Below are positions 40,320-52,003 of a stretch of 64,000 nt of DNA, one piece after another. Position numbers and translations under genes: made by a program. Numbering within the stretch: the first letter of the stretch is position 1; each line of letters begins with the position of its first letter. This stretch comes from Dillenia suffruticosa (lineage: Eukaryota > Streptophyta > Magnoliopsida > Dilleniales > Dilleniaceae). The stretch spans positions 23,580,000 to 23,643,999 of the forward strand of contig JAVTVX010000013.1 in assembly GCA_033439265.1 (NCBI GenBank), in the 5' to 3' direction. Below the pieces are notes generated by a model. It was given only the letters and a program-made list of their open reading frames with translations. It made no database searches and was not told where the DNA came from.

Positions 40320-43300
40320 ATGGTTCAGCAAGGAAAATCAGATATCTCCTTCGGTGGAACCTTAGCTTGCAGCTCTTTCGCTGCTTGTTTTGCTGAGGTA
40401 CTCTTCTCTCTCGTCTTGCGAATTGATTTGCATTTCTAGTTTCCTCTGTGTTGATCGTGGTTATGTTCATCAAGTTTCTGAGCCAAGTTTTTGGTTTTAC
40501 TTCCATTGAGCACTATTCTTTGTTCATGAATTACGTCTTTGTTTGGTGATCCGATATTCATTGACGAAGCATTTCTTGTTTCGGTTTGGCTTCGTGGACT
40601 GAGATTCGGTGCTTTAATTTTTGAGTTTTCAGGTGTTTGTGTGGTGATCTGATGCTGATTCGTGAAACAATTCTTGTTTCTCTGTATTAATTGTGGTTTT
40701 GGTATCCTTTTTAATTTATACGCTCTGTTGGCTGAACCCATGTTAGGAGAGATCTAATAGCATGTGATGAAGTTATGTGCGCGTTCGGTGTTATTTGCCC
40801 TAAATTATTGCATGTTGGAGAAGTTGATATTATACAGGAAAGTAAAAATCAGTGGCATTCTGCTAATCTAATGCAATAGATCTGAGCTTGTTTCAGCATT
40901 TAATTGGATTGATGAACAATTTTATATTTAATATGATATAAGGAGGTCCTCCTCCTATTTTTGTTACATTGTTTTGGAATCATGACTAGTTTTGAGGACC
41001 AGGGTGAAACCAGAAATTCGCATGCTGGAAAAGTATAACATGCATTAAGGGGTTATAATTTGTGTGTGTGTCTCTTGGCCCCTAACTCCCATTTCCACTG
41101 TTGAGTAATTAGCTTAAGGATGCCCTGAATCTCAGATTCGCATTGTGAATTCGGTAGTCAAATTTTTGTAATTTAGATTCTCTTAAGTGTAAAAAAAATG
41201 AATATGGACTGATCTTGTTTTGGTACAGATATGCACGATTCCCTTGGATACTGCTAAGGTCAGGCTTCAGCTACAAAAGAAAGCAGTTGAAGGGAATGTG
41301 GCTCTACCAAAGTACAGAGGCCTGCTGGGTACTGTTGGAACAATTGCTAGAGAGGAAGGCTTGGCATCACTATGGAAGGGAATTGTACCTGGATTGCATC
41401 GTCAATGCCTGTTTGGTGGTTTGAGAATTGGGCTCTATGAACCTGTAGGTTTCTTGTGTATCTTTTGTCATTTCTCCTCGGATATATGAATTCCTGAACC
41501 CCTTTTCTTCGCTTACTGCATCATCCGTTTTCTGGGATAATGTTATGCAGGTTAGGAATTTGTATGTTGGTAAGGATCATGTGGGAGATATTCCTTTAAC
41601 CAAGAAAATACTTGCTGCGCTTACAACTGGTGAGCATAGATCTCAGTTGCTTCTATAATAATCATCTAGTTGCTTACATGTACTATCTACTTTTTCATCT
41701 CTTTCATGCCATGTTATTTTGCTGTTTTCCTCATCAACTCGATTGGGAGTTCCTGTGCCACTTTTTAGCAGTTGTATATCCATTAATTTATCTCTTGTCA
41801 TGTCAAACAGGTGCTTTGGGGATCACAATCGCAAATCCAACTGATCTTGTTAAAGTTAGACTTCAAGCAGAAGGAAAACTGCCACCTGGGGTGCCAAGGC
41901 GTTATTCGGGTTCATTGAATGCTTATTCTACCATAGCAAGACAGGTCTGATTTCTAGCTGAGAATAATAAATAGAGAACAGAAATTGAGGAAACTGAATT
42001 CATTTGATATTCATGCATTGACTTACTCATTTTAGGAAGGAGTTGCTGGTTTGTGGACTGGGCTTGGTCCTAATGTGGCACGAAATGCTATCATAAATGC
42101 TGCTGAGCTAGCAAGCTATGACCAAGTGAAGCAGGTAAACTGAGATATAATTTCATTGGCAAAGAGCCTTACAATGTTAATGTCTATCAGCCGATTTATC
42201 CTTTCCATGCAGACTATCTTGAAGATTCCAGGGTTTACTGATAATGTAGTTACCCATCTTTTTGCTGGTTTGGGGGCTGGCTTCTTTGCAGTTTGCATTG
42301 GCTCCCCAGTTGATGTGGTATGTTTTATAACCTATTTCAGCTCACCTCTCTTTGTTAAGTAGTTAATCATTCAGTTCTTTTAAATCTACCTGTATATATC
42401 ATTAGCTCAACATTCCTTTGCCAATACCGTTCATTAAGACAAGATGTGGAGAAACCAGTTGTTAAAAGATTTGCACCTTTGTAATGCACATATGTTGGAA
42501 TTCAAATTGGCTTGTAAATGTTCTGTTTCATGATGCCATTCAGCAATGACAAGATTTTTTTTATTATGATTTTATATATAAATATCAAAAACTATTACGA
42601 TTTCATAGTATTGACAAATTATGATGATGCAAATGCAGGAACTGGTAGACTGATGTTTCTGGTTCTGTTGCAGGTCAAATCAAGGATGATGGGAGATTCT
42701 ACTGCGTACAAAAATACGCTTGATTGTTTTATCAAGACTTTAAAGAATGAGGTGCATTATTTTCTTCTCTTGTTATAATTTGGTGCTTATAAGCAATCAT
42801 ATATTTGCGAACTTTCTGTCTTATTTCTTTAATAAAAAGCCACATGCATTTAGTTTTTATGCAACTAGTGGTCACAATAGGATAGTAAGTGGATGTAAGA
42901 ATGGGATAAAGAGCCATGTGTATTTGAGCATGCATGTAAACTGTCACTTTGCTTGTTAGGGATCTTGTATCTTCCTTAAAAATATTTCAAATGGAAAATG
43001 ATGATAATGGTTGTCTGCGATAGATATTTAAGTCAGAAGAGCCCCATTTGGTAACTGTCCCTTGAATTGTAATCCTTCTTCCCTTTTTCCTGGTTTCTTT
43101 GTCTAGGGTCCTTTTGCTTTCTATAAGGGATTCATACCAAACTTTGGGCGGCTTGGTTCTTGGAATGTGATCATGTTCCTAACGTTAGAGCAGGTATAAT
43201 TTCCAAATTCTACATGTTTTACTTTTGTTGCCTCCATATGTTCAACCAGTTGAAGAATTGGATCCATAGAATCTGTGCCAATCTTCCTCCAGTGTCATCA

Positions 43301-43372
43301 TGCCCACTCCCTTTTTGCTTTGTTCCTTGGCAGGCTAAGAAGTTTGTGAAAAATTTAGAATCAAAGAATTGA
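40320..43372 (+). CDS. UCP1: Plant mitochondrial uncoupling protein, 304 aa, nine exons
   Basis: This is a mitochondrial carrier family protein of the inner membrane that dissipates the proton gradient and exchanges dicarboxylic and amino acids in plants. Exons are 40320-40397, 41229-41444, 41551-41629, 41811-41944, 42036-42134, 42213-42317, 42674-42751, 43107-43193 and 43334-43372; the phases give an intact frame. The three carrier signatures are present: [20 protein letters not shown] and PVDVVKSRMM. Other UCP-like segments include [12 protein letters not shown] and [13 protein letters not shown]. Length and the nine-exon structure fit plant UCP1/PUMP1. It follows the UUAT-like gene in tandem orientation and precedes HAKAI. 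From memory it corresponds to At3g54110. Confidence 0.95.
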
Positions 43373-45886
43373 CATCAAGCAGAGAGTGACTAGAGCTAGC
43401 ATGAGGGATTGATGATCCACGTGCCGCCATTCTTATTTTCATCAGTAGAGAGCCCTTAAAGGAAGGGAATAAGTTATTTTTTGCAGAGCAGAACCATTGG
43501 ATTTTCTTAAATTTTCTTTCTAGACAATTTGCAATTCATACTCATGGTCACACCATTTGATTGGTCCGTGGCCAAAGCATAAGAGCTGGAGTATTCCCAA
43601 TTTTTAACCTAAACAACATCGGGGTTAGCCATGGGAATATTCGTGGTTCATATTCTTAATTTTCAATGCAAAACGAATCCGTTGCCCTGGATCTTTTCTT
43701 GGGGATCTGCTATTGTTGGGGGGCACGCAAAAGGGCGAGATCAAAGCCCTTATCGGCGGACCCTCGTGGAAGGTGGTGGTCTCTGAAATTTTCAAAAGGG
43801 GCTTAAGCTATACCTTTAAAATTTCAATGTTAAAATAAAAAATTATACAACAAAAATTAGTTTAAAAATAATACATATAAATAAAATAATAGCCAAGGGC
43901 AACTAGAAAACATTGAATACATAAAACTCTATAAAAAGAGAAATGAAAAAAATAGTTGTGGCAATATATAAATAGTTGCATTATACTGCAAATTTATTTT
44001 TTGTTGGAATTTACAAATCTTACAAATTCAAGGAAAAATATAATCATTACTGCGTACCTCAAACCATGAAATCATAGAAGCTCAAAAGGAAAATTTCCTC
44101 CTAGCTTAAGGAAAAAAAAAAAAAACCCTATTTCACTTTTAAATCTCAAATCTCCTCTCTACTCATCGGAATTTTCGAACCATTAGAATCGCAAGTTGTT
44201 GACAATCAATCTAGGAGGAAATTTTATTTATTCCTCTCTACATTATTTTCCTTTTGAATTACATTCCTACTAATCTAAATTAACCTAAAAAAATACATTT
44301 GCCAAGCCATTCCACCTTAGCTGGTTAAGGGCATTGGCATTTCCACGCAAAGTCCTCGTGTTTGAGTTTTTCACAAGCATATTTGCATCTTTCTTGAAAA
44401 TTTTTGAGTATTTGTTCTTCCTTCCATATATTTTTTTTCACTATGACAATTATGTTTTAAAAATTAAAATTCAGTGACGCATCCATATATATCAATATTG
44501 CTCTTCCCTCAAAATATCTCAAGTATAATTTTTAAAAAATTAAAATATAAAATTTTCCTAAAGAGGTATATCTTCTCAATTAACTCGTAATTTAGATGTT
44601 AATATAAATCAAGAGTATAGATCTTAAGAAAATATTAATTTTTATATAGACATCTCAAAATCACAATGTCTGGTAGCAAATTACAAGTATTAAGGTAATT
44701 ATTACGCCAATATCTAATAGAAAGCAAACCTTCTGCTAATAGAAAATTAATTATTTTTCATGTTTCATTTAATTTGATTAACTGCACGTTTGCACATTTT
44801 TTATTAGTATTTAAAAAAAATAAAGGAAAAAAGGGTCACGGCCGGTGCATGATAATATCACCTTATTTTATAAGGTCTAAGTTATTCATTATTTTGGGGA
44901 AAAATGTCATTAAACAGAAATACCTTTTCCTTTTTAAAAAATAAATAAAATCGAAATCTGGTAAAAAGACAAACTCTACCCTTTTGTTTTTCGAAAATCA
45001 AACGCTCCGGTTTCATCTTCACCGTGGGGGAAAACCCTAGCACCGACATTGCCAAAAAGCGGGATCTTATCTCTCTCTGAAAGAGTAGCAGGCTTCGATA
45101 TGCGATTTCCTCAGGTGCTCTCCCTCTCTCTCCGCAAAGGTAAATCTGATAAATATTGGTTTATTGGTGAGGTTGTTGCAGAATTTGATTTTTTTTTTTC
45201 ATGAGATAGAGGTAGGAGAGAGATAGGGGGTTTTGTTTGAGTATTTTAATTTTACGATAAAGAGTAACTAGAATAATATGGCAACAGTATTTGATCCATC
45301 AACACACGATGATATTGTTTTCTCCCCACGTGATCTCGACTTCATGTCTCTGTCTGGGCTTTGAATTATATTTTTTGAGGATTATGAATTACTAGGTCTT
45401 TACATATTTGATACTTTAGGTTGGACCTGTAAAGAATACAATTTTAGTGTTATTATTCTCGGGAATTATTAGAATTAAGTATTAGGAATGATTAAAACAG
45501 TCATTAGTGATGCCAATAACATTGAACGTGATAGACGATTAGAGACATAGTGTTAGCACTGGAATTGGGAGACCTAGTCCCTCCTGTTTGTGGTTTACTA
45601 TCTCTGTGCGGGTTTGTGTGTTGAGTTTTGGTTCTGGATTCTGGGAAAATCTAATCACTCACAAAATAGGGTTTACCATGTTTATGTATATGTGCGCATT
45701 TTATGATCTTGTTGTCTTCAAAGACAAGTTCGTTTTTTGGGAGGTGATGGTGGTCTTGAAATCTTTATTTTCTGATGATTGTTCAGAAGGATAAATGAGG
45801 TGATAGATATTGGAATTTGTTTGAGTTGAAGGCTAATAGCTAAATCTCATAAGACTGAAAAAGAGACAGCAACAGTCGAGGAGAAG
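43373..45886. other. Intergenic region and probable HAKAI 5' leader with intron
   Basis: The AT-rich part (about 43800-44980) has no gene. From about 45000 the sequence becomes leader-like (AAACCCTAGC near 45033). A donor-like CAAAG|GTAAAT at about 45139 and an acceptor-like site near 45830 suggest a 5' UTR intron in front of the HAKAI start at 45887. This is inferred only from sequence. Confidence 0.45.
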
Positions 45887-48767
45887 ATGCTGCAGATTCG
45901 GCTTAATCCCAAGGCAGGTACATCATCAGATGTTGGTGGGCTGGCAAAGCAGTTGCCGGTGGAGACAGTCACAGTTGCATGCCCTGACCACCTTGTAATT
46001 GCTGATCTTCCTGTTGCAAAGAGCCTAGCTTCTGTAACTGCTGCTTCCCTTGTCAAGATTGTGGGTCGTCGGTCCCGTCGTCAGCTTGGTGAAAGAGTCC
46101 ATTTCTGTGTTCGTTGTGATTTCCCTATCGCTATTTATGGACGCCTGGTATATACCTGAAGAGTGGTTTCTCTTTTATTGCTTCATTGTACACATTATAG
46201 ATTTTACGAGATTATGGCTTTTTGTGATGCTGGTTTCCACCTGTTGTTTTGATTCAATTAACTATGAATATGACCATGATACAATTTTTAATGAGAAAGA
46301 ACTGATGTCGAAAAAACAATTAGCAGCCAGGATGCTTGTTAGTGGCCATTTCCTTGAAAGACCACTTTCTTCTGCTGCTACTTGTTCTTGAGTAGTTCAT
46401 GATAAATTAGTCATCATGGTACCTTTGGAAAGAAGTTAACCACCTCTTCAGCTTTTATTCCTTGTTGCTTAACATTTACCTCTTTTTCTGTGTCATGTTT
46501 TCTCTTGTAGAATAGTAACCAAACACTTCATACCCTAAAAATTGGGTTCCTGCTTCCCATATGAATGGTCCTGTAATTCGCTGGATGCAACTATCTTTAA
46601 GTGCTTGTTTTTAACTTTTCTCTTATGTGGATATGTTGCCTTCTTGCAGAGCCCATGTGAACATGCCTTCTGTCTTGATTGTGCCAGGAGCGACTCCATC
46701 TGCTATCTGTGAGTAATTCCATTACTTATGATACTATTGAACACTTGCTACCTATCCTCATATTATTGACATGCATCTTGGTCCCAATGTCAACCCCCAT
46801 CCCCAACTCAATTAGTTTCTCTACATATATAATATCTATATCTACTAAAATATCTATAATCCATATATGTACATATATATATGTATATACTTCTCTATTA
46901 TGATAATCCGCCTAAAATATCAACCAAGGAGCACTCTTTAGAAGGATCAAATCTTGAAATAATTTGTAGGCTGTTTCAGAACATGTGCTGAGCCCAAGTA
47001 GTTGGGAATATGAGTAGATTAACTCACATGCTTTGTTTCCTCTAACACAAATAACCATTTATTATCGCTGATGGTATAAATTTGGGTCCTGTAAACATCA
47101 CGATTTTGTGACAACTAAGGACTAAGGTTTAGTTATCCTAGACTTAACAATGAATTTGGGATTTTTTTTTTTTTTTTTATTACAAGGGGATGTATCTCAT
47201 GTGGAAACATCCAATGTCCATTCAAATGTACAAGACATGACTTGTTTTCAAATCAACTGCTTTCAGAAATGAATAACATGTGAGTAAGAACTAAGAATCC
47301 AATGGCTAACATGGTATTAAAATGGGTGAAGGGAGAGTGAAAGCTCCATGTGATTGGACTTGATGTTATTTCGCATATGAAAAGAAGCTACCAACTAAAT
47401 GTCTTAAATTGTTATTTCTGTCTATGTATTCGATAATTGTTTTAATATCATAATTAAGGGATGCCTTCCATGCACAATTGATGGATGACGGTTTCCTTCC
47501 AAGAAAGTTGTCCCCTCTACCATCGATGAAACTGATGAAAAATCTACTTACCTTCTCTTTTTCATGTTACAGATGTGATGAAAGGATCCAGAAGATACAG
47601 ACAATAAAAATGATGGAAGGAATTTTCATCTGTGCAGCACCTCATTGTCTCAAGTCCTTCCTAAATAGGACAGAATTTGAATCTCATATCCATTCAACAC
47701 ATACTGATCTTCTGCCACCAAATGCTGAGAAAGAAGATCGAGATGAATCAGAAGCTTTTAGCACCAAGCAGTCTACAGCTTCAGATTCGACAGTCCGAGC
47801 TCCACCAAGGCCCTTTTTCTCTCCAAATTTGAGCTCTCAATTTCATGACCTTGATGATAAAGCAAGATGGCAGCAGCCCATAGAGCCAACACCATCAAGG
47901 CCAGTTATGCCCAAGCAACCGCCATTTTATGGACAAGTCCAAAACCATCCATCAGAGCCACTAGTAGACAGGCCCCCAGGCTTTGATAGGTCAATCCTCC
48001 AAAATAGTTTCCCTCAACAGAACTTTGATGTGCAAACTGGTGGTCAGCAACAAGAATCTGGCCAGTTTCCTGACAAACAACAAGGAGTCCTGCCTGAGGC
48101 TTCATATCCTGAATACCCACCTATGCATGCCCCTCAGCAACCCAATTTTGTGGTTCCAATTAATCCAAATCCTATGCTAACCCTGCCTCCTCCATTCCAT
48201 TATCCTTCTTTTCCATCTGAAGGAGCTCAGCAGATGTATGCTGCTCCGTATGAAATTTCACAGCAAGATTCGGCTCCACAAGTTGGATCAGCAGAGCAAG
48301 GGTCATTGCTGGGCTTCCCACCAGGTCCAGCAAGTATGAGTGTTGCCGAAGGTTATCCTGGGCCCTGGGGCGCAGGACCTGGAGGTATGCCTTTTGTACC
48401 TTCAACAGGGGGACAAGTGATTCTAGATGGATTTACTAACGTGTCGTATTCTCAAGGAAGAGCAGTTTTATTTCAAGGTGATTATGGTCAGAATGCTGGG
48501 GTTTTGCCTCAGAATCCTCTACCTCTACCTTTGGCCAGCAAAGGGATGGAATCAATACAGGGTAGCAGTGCCATGGCTTCCCGTGATAGCAAAGGTATAT
48601 TGGCACCACAACCAGGGGCCATGCCACCCCCACCTCCTCCACCAGGCCCTCACCCATCACAGCTCAGGCGAGGTAAGTTTGAGTCTGGTGACGTGAGTCG
48701 TGATGGACAAAGCTATGCTTGGCAGCACGAGCAACGAGATAATTTTAGTAGTGGGCAGGAACGGTAG
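45887..48767 (+). CDS. HAKAI: HAKAI-type RING/C2H2 E3 ubiquitin ligase homolog, 504 aa, three coding exons
   Basis: Plant HAKAI is a conserved component of the mRNA m6A writer complex (with MTA, FIP37 and VIRILIZER) and carries an E3-ligase-type RING. Exons are 45887-46147, 46650-46708 and 47573-48767; the RING is split by intron 1 and intron 2. RING ligands are C74, C77, C90, H92, C95, C98, C105 and C108, and a C2H2 finger follows at C127, C132, H145 and H150 (SHIHSTH), the HYB-domain order of HAKAI. The remaining 350 residues are Pro/Gln/Gly-rich and probably disordered, ending GQER. The start at 45887 is preceded in frame by no better ATG. It converges on the reticulon gene. Confidence 0.92.
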
Positions 48768-49457
48768 CTTCCTATGTTTCTACGTCCTTAGATTGTATGC
48801 ACGCCCCCCCCCCCCCCCCATAAAAAAGGTCCGCATGTGCCAAACTGTAATCATTATTACCGAATCGTCCATTTCAGTGCTTTGCAAATCAGTTAATTTT
48901 ATTTTTGTCGAGGTGCTTAATCTTTTGTCCCGTTGCAATTCATCTCTGCAGTTCATGTTTGTCCAGGTGGATAATCTTCGGTTACCTTGAACATTTTGCC
49001 TTTTGCTTTGTATATATATATATTTTTTTAAAAAAGTGTACACTTCAGGTTCAACATTTAGACATCCAACATAAAAATGTGAACCTGTAGAGGCTGTAAA
49101 ATAGTTACATACCAATGTATGTACATCCATGTGCATAATTGGCAGAAGCAAAAGTAAATTCCAAAAGTGGAATCGTCAACATTCACGGGTACTCTTGATA
49201 CATTACCGTGGGCTAAAAGGCCAGGACGACAACTTCTTTGTGATGGATGTCATAGAAAGATTAGCATGTTTATAGGACACTTTTGAGCAATATAAACAGA
49301 GCCCTAGTGCATGGCAACATTCCTCTCAAATTCTCTCTACACTGAAGAGCTTGTGAGAATGCAATACAGAGAGAACCGTGTAAAAAGAGCAAACAAAATT
49401 TCCAATTCCCTCGACCCAAAAAAAGAGAGGCACTGCAACCCAAAGAAAGGGGGAAAA
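48768..49457. other. Short tail-to-tail interval between HAKAI and reticulon genes
   Basis: It contains both probable 3' UTRs, a poly-C run at about 48803-48819 and a TA-rich stretch near 49012-49036. Nothing coding was seen. Confidence 0.5.
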
Positions 49458-51106
49458 TCAACTAAGTTTTCTCTTCTCCTGTATCCAACTCCAAACTTTG
49501 CTGATGCACTCTTCATCAAATTTCGTGTACAAGTGCGGTAATTTCTGGCACCCGATCATCACGAAATGATCAATATGATCTTCATATGGTTCATAGAGTG
49601 CTGGTAATAAAAGAACAATCAGGAGACCTGCCATAATGGAAGACAAAAGTTTATTTACAGATAAACAAAGACCTGCATTGTAATGCAAATAGCAGAGGAA
49701 CATGGCATCTAATCCAGCCAAAAGCATGGTCAGGAGATCTAAGGGTAGAGGAGAGCCACCTTTGTAATTTCAGAAATCTGTTGTCACAAATTCTTGATCA
49801 ATCATCCTTAACAAATAACCACATTCAGACTAGTTTTTGTAAAAATGGATTATAACTATGAAGACTTACTGGTGTATCCTAAAGTGAGAAAATCAGAGAG
49901 GCCACCAACCACGGAAATCAGCATGAGAGAACCAGCTAGTTTAAAGAAATTCCCTGAATCCTTGCCCACAGCAATATCCTTGGCAGTTGAGAGAAGCGAA
50001 TTCACATGAGTGCGAATGAAAGCTGATGCTTCATTTACCATCTCTTCAGACAGATACAGCTCTGGTAATGGAGGAGCAGGCCTGTCAAAGGCCATTTTGG
50101 AGAATTAGTATACTTTCGGCTATTCAGAGCCTAATATTTGATTACACAATAATGTTGTTCTCAAGAATCATCAAGTCCATGGAAAAAAGGAAAGAAAATG
50201 CCAATCACTTCAGTTCTTCGGGATGAATCCATTACATCTTCCTTTAAAATAAATAAAATTGGTAGCAGTCCTTGCTAGTTGAAAGAGGAAAAAAAAGGGA
50301 GAATAAAGGAAACACTAAACTAGGTTAAGCCAACAAAAACTAAAACCATGGTCAAGGCCTGATGGAAAGGGGTGGACAACCAAACAATTATTATGCGGCT
50401 GCCAAAGAATGAAGGCAAATGAAAAAATTTCCATTATGCATATCTAATCAAAGCACATAATAAATAGATGCCTTACCGATTGAGAACTGCTGCAGACTTG
50501 GACCAAAGGAAAAGGATCACAAAGAGAAGCAAGAGGACATTAGACACGAGGGACAAAAGGGTATAACCAGATCTCTCAAAGACCATCCATGCTGCTAGAG
50601 TTACCATCAGTATTCCCATTGTCCGGTCCTTTTGCCTCCGTAAGATTACATCTGCAACTGTTGCACCAAAAACGAAACATCTTAAACCCAATTTTATAGA
50701 CGTTAAAACTGGTACATGTAATGAACCAAAAATCAAATGATACACACCCTTGTCCCCAACTATTAAGGTTAATTTGAGTAATCCTAGATAGATTCGAGAA
50801 CTTTCTAGGACTGGAAAAAGTAAGACATGCTACATTTAGTGGATTTTCGGATCATAGGAAAATCTAGGTTTTGTCAGAAATAGGATACCCCCTCAAAAAT
50901 CCAATCTAGATCAAACCAGTTCTGATCAAAAGAGATCACATTCAACAGCAAAACAATTAAGAATTGGATCTAAGATCAATCAACCACCCATTACTTAGAA
51001 TTTGACCGAAATTGAAACAGAATGAAGTAATTATCGCACCAAGTCCACCTCCAAGGATCTCATGAACTGTTTTTTGCCGGTTAAACAACCGATCAGTCGA
51101 ACCCAT
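49458..51106 (-). CDS. RTNLB: Reticulon-like protein B (RTNLB), 207 aa, four exons
   Basis: Reticulons shape tubular ER with paired hydrophobic hairpins. Minus-strand exons are 51106-51040, 50651-50477, 50081-49870 and 49627-49458. The start MGSTDRLFNRQKTVHEILGG contains the reticulon-domain opening. Two hydrophobic hairpin regions follow, one around GILMVTLAAWMVFERSGY through LLLLFVILFLW and one around GSLMLISVVGGLSDFL through IVLLLPALYEPYEDHID. The protein ends WIQEKRKLS, with a short charged C-terminus and no KKXX-type ER signal. Length and lack of a long N-terminal extension fit a compact plant RTNLB such as At3g54120 (from memory). A (GA)n run at 51366-51392 lies upstream. Confidence 0.92.
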
Positions 51107-51365
51107 CTATTGCAAATTCAAATCTGAAAGAAAGCAATTTCGATTCTACTGACTAAAACCCAGAAAACCCACTTGCCTTTTTTAGTCCTTAAACTTGTTT
51201 CCGTTTTTTTCCCCGAAAGTTATATGATTTCAAGAGGAATATGTTTGGATGGTGGGGTCTGATGGTCTCAACTTCCAGCCCAAAAGCTTTCAAATACCCA
51301 TAAGCTTTTGCCAGTTCCTTCCTACTCTCTACCATTAGTTTAATACGGTATAAAGTTAACAACTT

Positions 51366-51397
<32 letters not shown>

Positions 51398-52003
51398 GGC
51401 ATCCTTGGACGCATACAGCTGCTCTGCTTCTCATCTATGGGCTGTCTTGTTGTCAATGCTATCATTCTATGACCAACTCCCGGTATTTTCCCAAAATTTT
51501 CCCCTTTTCAACGGTCAGCAATTTCCACGTTTGTGAATAATCACACTTATCGAAGTGCCCAAATAATAGAAAAATTGAATGAATATTGCTTGTATAATGC
51601 CAAATTAAGTGTTAAACTTGTACCAGTTCTGTGATCCAATGTCTCGAACCTGGTCAATCATGATTTCACACCATAGTCTCATGATTTGTACCAGGACCAC
51701 TTTGGCAGTATCATGCCCCCATGCAAGGTTACCCATCCATTATTTTAGCATGAAAGAGAAGAAGAGAGAACATACGATTGCCTACACCAAAGAACTGCTT
51801 TAAGGTTCCTTGTTGGTCCCTGACAATTGAATCTTGACATTAGTGAATATCACTTACAACCAAACATGTACAAAGTGCATGGTGCTAAGATTTTATGCCG
51901 GCAATGTGCAAGTGAAACTCAGTTTTAAGTGGACATAAAACTCCGGGGGAGTAAAGATCACTCCTTGCTACCAGAAGAAAAGAAGATCAAAAAATAATTC
52001 TTC
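51107..52003. other. Interval between the ataxin-3 3' end and the reticulon promoter
   Basis: It holds the reticulon upstream region with a (GA)n tract (51366-51392, CT in gene orientation) and the probable ataxin-3 3' UTR. Short open frames here have no recognisable family. Confidence 0.5.

Noticed and set aside
47905..48660. Antisense and alternate-frame open frames over HAKAI exon 3
   Set aside because: They are shadows of the long proline/glutamine-rich exon, which has low stop density in other frames.
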